Shown piece after piece: positions 58,062 to 64,000 of a stretch of DNA of 64,000 nt. The notes beneath the pieces are model-generated. The model ran no database searches, was not told where the DNA came from, and worked only from the letters and a program-made list of their open reading frames with translations. Position 1 is the stretch's first letter; every line of letters starts with the position of its first letter. A program made the translations under genes and the position numbers. Origin of the DNA: Cyanobacteria bacterium REEB67 (GTDB lineage Bacteria > Cyanobacteriota > Vampirovibrionia > Obscuribacterales > Obscuribacteraceae); contig JAGXAB010000019.1 in the NCBI GenBank assembly GCA_018971775.1, positions 1-64,000 of the forward strand, in the 5' to 3' direction.

Positions 58062-59348
58062 ATGAAAAGCTTCCTCAATAAAAGTCTGGTTGCCCAGTTG
58101 CTGGCGCTGTTTGCCGTCAGCACACTGGTGGTCTGGGGCACGCTTGCCTCCGACAAACAGCTAAATAAAATCATGCCGGAGGCCAAGACTTTTGCCTCAA
58201 TCAACAATCTCAAGCCAAGCGGTCTCTCGGCCTTTTATCAACTTTGCAGACGGGCTTTCCCCGGCCGTAAGGTAAAGGAGTGGGATTATGCTTACCGCCT
58301 GCTGCAAGGCAGCACTCGCAGAAGTGACGCCTTGCCGACCGATCAACCGACAACGGCGGCCAAGGGCGTACTGGTAATCGTCAGCCCGGAAGAGTCACTC
58401 GCCCCTTTCGAAGTAGAGGAGATCCTGGACTGGGTGAAACAGGGCAATGCCCTGCTCTATCTGGACAATTTTCAATTTCACTATAATAAAAGGCTACTCG
58501 ACAAGATCAAAGTCGATGCCCGTGAGCTCGAGGAACCCCTTACAGACAGGCTGAGCGATAGTCGTCTAGACCATCCGCTTTACACGCACCTGCGCACTCT
58601 CAAGCTTTCCTCTCAACAGAAGCTCTCGGGAGGCAACAGTCTCGCCGCCGTCGGCGACAAGATATTGATCCTCGAAAAATCATTTGGCGACGGCAAGATA
58701 CTGGTCGGTGCCTGTCCTCAAATGGTGAGCAACCGCCAGATTACGTCGAGCGACCGCTGGTCGAACTTTCAGTTTCTACACAACTGGCTTGCCACCACTA
58801 ATGGTGACATCTATTTTGATGAAAGATGCCACGGTACTAGCAAAGGCACAAACGTGGTCTTTTATTTCCTGCGCGGACCGGCCGGCCTCGTCCTTTTGCA
58901 AACCTTGCTCATCCTGGCTATCGCCGTAGCCAGCGCTCATCAACGCTTCGGCGCCATACTAGCGACACGAAATGCCCGGCGCATCTCTAATCTCGAGCAT
59001 ATCAACGGCCTGTCCAACACCTACTACAGGGCGGGTGCACGTCAGGCGGTGCTGTCCATAATCTGGAGCAGCGTCAGACAAAAATTGTGCAAGGTCTTGC
59101 AAATCAGCCCGCACGAAGAAGACGGCAAGCTGAATCAGACTCTGATTGCCCAGCAAAGATTGACCGGCTCTTATAACGCCGACACGACCGGCAAAGAGTC
59201 CAAGGAAGTAAATATGCTCACCCTGGTCGAGCAGTGCGAAAACGCTGTAAATAGAAAAGACTTGAACGACGATGATTTGAGGGAGCTTGTGGCTGCTTGC
59301 GATAAGATAGCGGAGCAAGCCGACAGTCTTTTGACAACCACCAGATAA
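58062..59348 (+). CDS. DUF4350-like membrane protein
   Basis: A 428-residue protein with an N-terminal TM (LVAQLLALFAVSTLVVWGTL), an extracytoplasmic domain (residues 30-265, including NLKPSGLSAFYQLCRRAFPG and LVIVSPEESLAPFEVEEI) and a second TM near residue 275 (GLVLLQTLLILAIAVA), then a cytoplasmic part. The order matches DUF4350 proteins of MoxR operons. Function is unknown. It is followed after 12 bp by the moxR gene. Confidence 0.72.
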   Translation: MKSFLNKSLVAQLLALFAVSTLVVWGTLASDKQLNKIMPEAKTFASINNLKPSGLSAFYQLCRRAFPGRKVKEWDYAYRLLQGSTRRSDALPTDQPTTAAKGVLVIVSPEESLAPFEVEEILDWVKQGNALLYLDNFQFHYNKRLLDKIKVDARELEEPLTDRLSDSRLDHPLYTHLRTLKLSSQQKLSGGNSLAAVGDKILILEKSFGDGKILVGACPQMVSNRQITSSDRWSNFQFLHNWLATTNGDIYFDERCHGTSKGTNVVFYFLRGPAGLVLLQTLLILAIAVASAHQRFGAILATRNARRISNLEHINGLSNTYYRAGARQAVLSIIWSSVRQKLCKVLQISPHEEDGKLNQTLIAQQRLTGSYNADTTGKESKEVNMLTLVEQCENAVNRKDLNDDDLRELVAACDKIAEQADSLLTTTR

Positions 59349-59360
59349 AAGGAACTGATA

Positions 59361-60395
59361 ATGCAGCAACCGGCAACCTCGCTCGATAGTACGCAGGACC
59401 AATCAGGCAATAATGCCACCGGACAGGCAAGCGCCGAGGACAAAAGCGGACTGCCATTAATCAAGACCACCTTCGAGAGGCTGCGCAGCGCTCTCAATGA
59501 AAATGTTGTCGGTCAGGATCTCGTCGTCGACCAGTTGCTTACCGCCCTGCTGGCCGATGGTCATGTCCTGCTCGAGGGCGTACCGGGCACGGCCAAGACG
59601 ATGCTGGTCAAAACCCTTGCATCTCTGGTCGGAGCGGAATTTGGCCGAGTGCAATTAACCCCAGACATGCTGCCTTCCGACATCCTTGGCACCAATGTTT
59701 ACGATCTCAATACGCGTACCTTCACTCTGCGCAAAGGGCCGATTTTCACAGGCCTTTTACTGGCCGATGAAATCAACCGCACACCACCCAAGACGCAATC
59801 GGCGCTTCTCGAAGCAATGGAAGAGCGCCAGGTCACTCTGGATGGCCATACCGAAAAACTCTCCGACCTTTTTATGGTTGTCGCCACCCAAAATCCGATC
59901 GAATTTGAAGGTACTTATCCGCTACCGGAAGCGCAGCTCGACCGCTTCATGATGAAGGTAGTGATCAGCTATCCGCAAGGCGACGCCGAAAAACAAATGC
60001 TGCGCAACTGGCAAGCCGGCTCCTATTCACGCTTCGCTCGCCCCTTGAGCGCGGTTTCCACTGAGGCCGAAATCCTCGCTTGCCGGAAGCAGCTCTCGCA
60101 AATAAAAGTCGAAGAAAGCGTTATGGATTATTTGATCGAGCTGGTGCAGAAATCGCGCAATCTTTCAGATTTACATCTCGGAGCCAGTCCTCGTGCCGCC
60201 CTCGCCTGGCTCTCGGCGGCGAAAGCGCATGCGGCCATAGAAGGGCGCGATTTCGTGACGCCGGACAATATCAAATTTATCGCCGAACCCGTGCTGCGGC
60301 ATCGCCTGCTGCTCACGGCTGAGAGCGAGCTAGATGGCGTGACGATTGCCCAGGTAATAGCCAACCTCCTGCGCCAGGTGCCCGTACCGCGATGA
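59361..60395 (+). CDS. MoxR-family AAA+ ATPase
   Basis: A 344-residue AAA+ ATPase of the MoxR class, thought to act as chaperones that mature protein complexes together with VWA/DUF58 partners. Walker A is GVPGTAKT (about residue 73), Walker B LLADEINR (about 133), sensor 1 ATQNPIEFEGTYPLPEAQLDRF, and the C-terminal lid is present. The stop overlaps the DUF58 start by four bases (ATGA). The first 30 residues are a Gln/Ser/Asp-rich extension. Confidence 0.95.
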   Translation: MQQPATSLDSTQDQSGNNATGQASAEDKSGLPLIKTTFERLRSALNENVVGQDLVVDQLLTALLADGHVLLEGVPGTAKTMLVKTLASLVGAEFGRVQLTPDMLPSDILGTNVYDLNTRTFTLRKGPIFTGLLLADEINRTPPKTQSALLEAMEERQVTLDGHTEKLSDLFMVVATQNPIEFEGTYPLPEAQLDRFMMKVVISYPQGDAEKQMLRNWQAGSYSRFARPLSAVSTEAEILACRKQLSQIKVEESVMDYLIELVQKSRNLSDLHLGASPRAALAWLSAAKAHAAIEGRDFVTPDNIKFIAEPVLRHRLLLTAESELDGVTIAQVIANLLRQVPVPR

Positions 60396-61816
60396 CCGCC
60401 AGCCGCAGGCTCTATCTGCTTCTGATACTGGCTATGGTACCGATGATTATCTCGGCCTTTTTTCCGTTCGTAGAAAAACTCGGCCTGGCAATCGATGTTG
60501 TCTTGCTTATCGCTTTGATCATCGACTGGCAGCTGACGACTGCGCCGCATCTCCTCGTGATCAAGCGCATCGTCGATGACAGACTGTCGATCGGGCGCGA
60601 CAACGAAGTCAAACTGATCGTCACGCATCGGGGTACAGCCGGCCAAACACTGCATTGTCAGCTGAAAGACGATACCCCGCCGCAAATAGCAAGCGATCGA
60701 CAGCTCTTTTTGTTTACCCTCAAACCTGGCTCCTCGTGCCAGCTCACATATAAACTCCACCCGGCCAGGCGCGGCGCCTACAATTTCGGACAGGTCAACC
60801 TGCGTTATTTAAGCTATCTCGGCCTTTTCTGGAAACAGGCAAAAGGAGCGGAAAGAGAAGAGATCAAAGTCTTCTCGGATCTGAAAGCGCTGCACGATTT
60901 GTCCGTCAAGCTGGCTCACTCTTCCGAGCTCGGCGAATTGCATCAGCGCAAACGTGGTCAAGGCACGGACTTCGCCTCGCTTCGCGAATATGCCGTCGGC
61001 GATGATGCCAAGGCAATCGATTGGAATGCCACCGCCCGCAGGGACAGACCGGTATTGCGTACATACGAAGCGGAACAGGAACAAAGACTGCTCATCCTGG
61101 TCGACGCCGGACGCATGATGGTTTCGGATCTGGAAGGTTTGACACGCTTCGACCGCGCCCTGAACGCGGCTCTTTGCCTGGCTTTGACCGGCCTCAGCCA
61201 CAACGACCAAGTGGGCATCGGCATCTTCGCCGACAAGCCCTTGCTCTATTTGCCGCCCAAGCGAGGCAAAGCTTATATGCATAAAATTCTCGAGGCAACG
61301 TTTGCCGTACAGCCTCGTATGGTCGAGCCTGATTATGCAAGCATCCTGGCCTACTTCGCCCAGGCTCAGAAAGGCCGCTCTCTGATGGTGGTGTTGAGCG
61401 ATCTCACTGATCCGACCGGCTCGCAATCGCTGCTCGCCGGTATGGCCAATCTGGCACCACGCCATTTACCATTTTGCGTCACCCTCAAGGATAGACAGCT
61501 GCAGAAACTGGCTCAAAAAGACGACTTCTCAGCAAGCGCGGCGGCACTCGAGCAAATAAAAGAGGGAAAGCAAAGCCAGCCAGTAGAAAAAATAAAAAAC
61601 ATACAAGAAGTTCAAGAAGTTCAAGAAGTTCAAGAAGTTCAGAATATTCAGGACATCTATCGCCGCGCTATCGCCATCGACCTGCTTGGCCAGCGAGAGC
61701 TGGCTCTTTCAGTCTTGACCAGACGGGGATGCATGGTGCTGGACTGCTCACCACAAGAGTTGTCCGACAAGCTCGTCGACAAATACATCGAAGTAAAAGC
61801 ACGCGGCCGACTTTAA
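60392..61816 (+). CDS. DUF58-domain protein
   Basis: The 474-residue protein starts with two TM helices (LYLLLILAMVPMIISAFF and LAIDVVLLIALIIDWQL). It then has an Ig-like strand region and the DUF58 signature LREYAVGDDAKAIDWNATAR near residues 192-215, followed by a VWA-like fold (LLILVDAGRMM). Near residue 405 a Gln-Glu-Val repeat is inserted (IQEVQEVQEVQEVQNIQ). It is coupled to moxR by a 4-bp overlap and ends the operon. Together these genes probably form an ATP-driven maturation complex at the membrane. Confidence 0.88.
   Translation: MTASRRLYLLLILAMVPMIISAFFPFVEKLGLAIDVVLLIALIIDWQLTTAPHLLVIKRIVDDRLSIGRDNEVKLIVTHRGTAGQTLHCQLKDDTPPQIASDRQLFLFTLKPGSSCQLTYKLHPARRGAYNFGQVNLRYLSYLGLFWKQAKGAEREEIKVFSDLKALHDLSVKLAHSSELGELHQRKRGQGTDFASLREYAVGDDAKAIDWNATARRDRPVLRTYEAEQEQRLLILVDAGRMMVSDLEGLTRFDRALNAALCLALTGLSHNDQVGIGIFADKPLLYLPPKRGKAYMHKILEATFAVQPRMVEPDYASILAYFAQAQKGRSLMVVLSDLTDPTGSQSLLAGMANLAPRHLPFCVTLKDRQLQKLAQKDDFSASAAALEQIKEGKQSQPVEKIKNIQEVQEVQEVQEVQNIQDIYRRAIAIDLLGQRELALSVLTRRGCMVLDCSPQELSDKLVDKYIEVKARGRL
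61604..61639 (+). repeat. 9-bp tandem repeat in the DUF58 gene
   Basis: Four exact copies of CAAGAAGTT encode Gln-Glu-Val repeats. The units are identical, so the expansion is recent. Confidence 0.95.
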
Positions 61817-61824
61817 CAAACAGC

Positions 61825-63654
61825 TTAAACGAGACTGTTGTCGCAGGCGTATTTGACGAGAGCAGTGCGGCTTTTCAGGTGTAATTTCTTGCGGATACGC
61901 GAGGCATGAAGCTCGACGGTCGATTCGGTGAGAAATAGTCGCTGAGCGATTTCGCGATTGGCGTAACCGGAAGCGATCAAACGCAGCACTTCCATTTCAC
62001 GCGAGGAAAGGGGAGTAAGTGCGCCATCAGCGCTGTTTTTGTCCTGCGGCGACGGGCCCGAGGACTTGGTCGGCGCCTTGGTGGCAACCTCCAGGGCATT
62101 GGTCAACTGCTGGGTGAGGTTGCCGAGCAAGTTCATATGGAAGAGCTGATCTTTAACCTGATGATAGGTCTGACTGTGAGAAAGGGCCACAGAAGCCTGC
62201 GAGGCCGTGAGCTCGATCGTTTCTAGCTCCTCTTCGGTCCATAGCCTGGCCCGGCTGCCATCAACCAGGATCAAAACGCCGAAGGGCTGCCCCTGGTAGG
62301 AGAGCGGCGCACCGGCCATACTCATGATGCCACTGTCGAGCAATTGATCGACTTCGGTCGGGATGAGGGGACCCGTCGATTTTATCTGGGAAACATCGGC
62401 GTAGGAAATAGTTTTCTGGGAAAAGAGCGATATGACAAAGATCGGAAATTGTCCGGTGCGACCAAGGCCGAGCGGCGAGAGATCAGGCTCGACATATTCG
62501 TGGGTGACCATCGGATGGGATGGTCCGTCGGTGCGAATGATCAAACAACGCGTGGCGCGGAAGGCGCGGCCAAGACTGTCGGCAAGAGTCTGCAAAACGT
62601 GATCACGATCAAGCGAAGAATGCAATTTGCAAACAGTCTGACGTAACCAGCGCTCAAAATTGAGACGGCGGGAGATGTCGCTCAAGCTGGCCGGGTCACC
62701 TCCGGCACCGGACGCTGCACCAGATGCGGTGCCGCCGCCGGACAGATTGGCCCTGGAAGACCCTTTTTTCTCAGAGCCCGAGCCACCACTAGTAGTGCTA
62801 ACAGAACCGACGGAACCAACAGAAATTTTACTGTGTTTGTTTTCTCCAGTCAGACTGATGCCGCCGACTGCGCCGTCGAGGGCAGGGTCACAGCCGACAG
62901 GGGCGAAGTTTTCGGCAAGGCCCAGGGACGGTGCACCCTTTGAATCACGCCCTTTGCCATCAGACCCGGAACCGCCAAAGTTTTTGTCAGAACCGACGTT
63001 CGCACCGCTGTTCAAACGCAATTTCATCAAGCGCGACTCGAGCATCTGCGAGATGACGGCACCAAGGTCGAGTAGATTTTCGGAGAAGCCGCCCGCTTTG
63101 CTGTCACGCTCCATCAGCACAAGGCCACAGATCTGGTTGGCGGCCGAGAAATTCAAAGGGAAAAGCACCGCACTGCAATGGCTGTGCAATTCGAGAAAAT
63201 CAGCCAACTCCCGCATGACATGGGGAGTGTTCGCCCCGGCGCTGCCGCTCGACTGACCGAGGGGAATCCATTGCCCTTCATGCAAAAGTTTGAATACTTC
63301 GCTCTTAGTGGCAATCGGCAAACCGCCTCTGCCGCGGCTGCCACTATCGATTGAAGACTCGTCACCGTCGGTACTGTAGGAGGCCAGGGGAACAAGACGC
63401 AAACCGTCAAAGTAATCGTCGTAGAGAGCTTCCAGAACGACGGCACGCTTCAGCTCCAGAGCCTGACAGAAAGAGCGCATATCCGCTTCCAGCTCGGTGG
63501 TGATCTGTTCTCGGTCGCCGCCCCCGCCGGTTGCGCCTGTCAGGTTGTCCCGTTTGACGAAGACCAGTTGCTGCAGCAGGCGGAGCACCTCCAGCATGTG
63601 GAGGTCAGGTGTTTGACTAAACTCGGTGCGTTCTGACGTCATTTCTTCCAACAT
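61825..63654 (-). CDS. GAF-domain LuxR-type transcription regulator
   Basis: A 609-residue protein with two GAF-like regions (residues 55-215 and 335-510) separated by a Gly/Ser-rich linker (215-325). A C-terminal LuxR-type HTH follows (LTPLSSREMEVLRLIASGYA and ESTVELHASRIRKKLHL). There is no receiver domain, so the input is probably a ligand or redox signal sensed by GAF. ATG 63654 is used; the M at 63642 with GGAAGAA is an alternative. The stop is 8 bp from the DUF58 stop on the other strand. Confidence 0.85.
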   Translation of the reverse strand: MLEEMTSERTEFSQTPDLHMLEVLRLLQQLVFVKRDNLTGATGGGGDREQITTELEADMRSFCQALELKRAVVLEALYDDYFDGLRLVPLASYSTDGDESSIDSGSRGRGGLPIATKSEVFKLLHEGQWIPLGQSSGSAGANTPHVMRELADFLELHSHCSAVLFPLNFSAANQICGLVLMERDSKAGGFSENLLDLGAVISQMLESRLMKLRLNSGANVGSDKNFGGSGSDGKGRDSKGAPSLGLAENFAPVGCDPALDGAVGGISLTGENKHSKISVGSVGSVSTTSGGSGSEKKGSSRANLSGGGTASGAASGAGGDPASLSDISRRLNFERWLRQTVCKLHSSLDRDHVLQTLADSLGRAFRATRCLIIRTDGPSHPMVTHEYVEPDLSPLGLGRTGQFPIFVISLFSQKTISYADVSQIKSTGPLIPTEVDQLLDSGIMSMAGAPLSYQGQPFGVLILVDGSRARLWTEEELETIELTASQASVALSHSQTYHQVKDQLFHMNLLGNLTQQLTNALEVATKAPTKSSGPSPQDKNSADGALTPLSSREMEVLRLIASGYANREIAQRLFLTESTVELHASRIRKKLHLKSRTALVKYACDNSLV

Positions 63655-64000
63655 AGCTCAATTGCAAAATTTGCGTAGTTTCGATCAGGAAGTGGTCCAA
63701 TCCAGGCGACAGAAAGCCGACCAGGGGATCGAAAAGGATGCCAAAAGAAAGCGGGGAGTGGGTTTTAAGAGATCTGGTAAATATTTGCGGCAGGCTACCT
63801 ACCAGGGATTTCTAACATCTATTCCTGGCGCGGTCGGTGTCACAGGCGACCGAACAGTCAGATTTAATATTAAACGCAATTTTCCAAGAGCTGGCAGCGT
63901 AGCCAAAGCGCCCGCAGTTGGATACTTTCTAGTACTAGCTGCTGACAACAACTTGGTATAGAATTAATATATGTTGTTCCATATTGTGCGAGGAGTCACT
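63655..64000. other. Right-end region, no supported gene
   Basis: A 111-codon plus-strand frame covers part of this region but starts inside the GAF-LuxR gene and shows no motif. TATAGA near 63956 and AGGAG at 63990 suggest a promoter and ribosome binding site for a gene outside the window. Confidence 0.35.

Noticed and set aside
63626-63961. 111-codon plus-strand frame at the right end
   Set aside because: It starts inside the GAF-LuxR gene on the other strand, has no ribosome binding site, and the basic product shows no known pattern.

Overview
The window is a gene-dense bacterial chromosome segment of roughly balanced GC. It has no tRNA, rRNA, CRISPR array or insertion sequence that I can see. 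The closest fit is a non-photosynthetic relative of Cyanobacteria (Melainabacteria/Vampirovibrionia, perhaps Obscuribacterales-like). Three things point there: a NADH dehydrogenase operon made only of nuoA-B-C-D-H-I-J-K, which is the subunit set cyanobacteria keep because they lack nuoE/F/G; a short four-repeat ribosomal protein S1; and many TPR and Ala/Pro/Gly-rich proteins. This placement is inference and has not been tested by phylogeny. TTG and GTG starts are common, usually with GGAGG-like ribosome binding sites.

Layout. 1-5.3 kb (minus): an apparent operon of thiolase, NAD-dependent DNA ligase, a secreted TPR protein and a potassium-channel-like protein that runs off the left edge. 5.5-7.7 kb (plus): an RDD membrane protein and a Rossmann-SCP2-like fusion. 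7.7-12.3 kb: a cluster of four signalling proteins, namely an HPt protein with two receiver-like domains and a poly-Ser tract, a CheY-like receiver, a receiver-histidine kinase and a NarL/LuxR regulator. 12.3-14.4 kb (minus): ribBA and ribE.

14.4-31.2 kb (minus) is the most unusual region. A long operon encodes a type IV secretion-like membrane machine: two secreted Gly-rich proteins, a large lipoprotein, two tandem paralogous VirB6/TrbL-like proteins with very long low-complexity tails (one of 1755 aa), a DUF2225 protein, a PrgI/VirB3-like protein, a VirB4 ATPase and two small single-TM proteins that may be VirB8/TraE-like. No relaxase, VirD4 coupling protein or VirB11 is present. Divergently from a shared 606-bp intergenic region, 31.8-37.3 kb (plus) encodes two secreted TPR proteins, two small membrane proteins and a secreted protein resembling VirB10/TrbI. 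The plus-strand block continues without a gap into ubiX and rimM. I infer that both arms build one envelope-spanning apparatus, probably not a conjugation system.

38.7-41.4 kb (plus): a GT20 trehalose-phosphate-synthase-like enzyme, a CPBP-family membrane protease with a probable 5' frameshift, and a small membrane protein. 41.5-48.1 kb (minus): the nuo operon, with a strong terminator and unusual tails on several subunits. 48.4-53.1 kb: rnc, a small secreted coiled-coil protein, rpsA, a decayed gene and a TPR protein. 53.1-56.3 kb (minus): a GAF/HD-GYP protein and a Nudix hydrolase. 56.4-61.8 kb (plus): a MoxR-DUF58-DUF4350-DUF4129 operon. 61.8-63.7 kb (minus): a GAF-LuxR regulator, followed by a short non-coding end.
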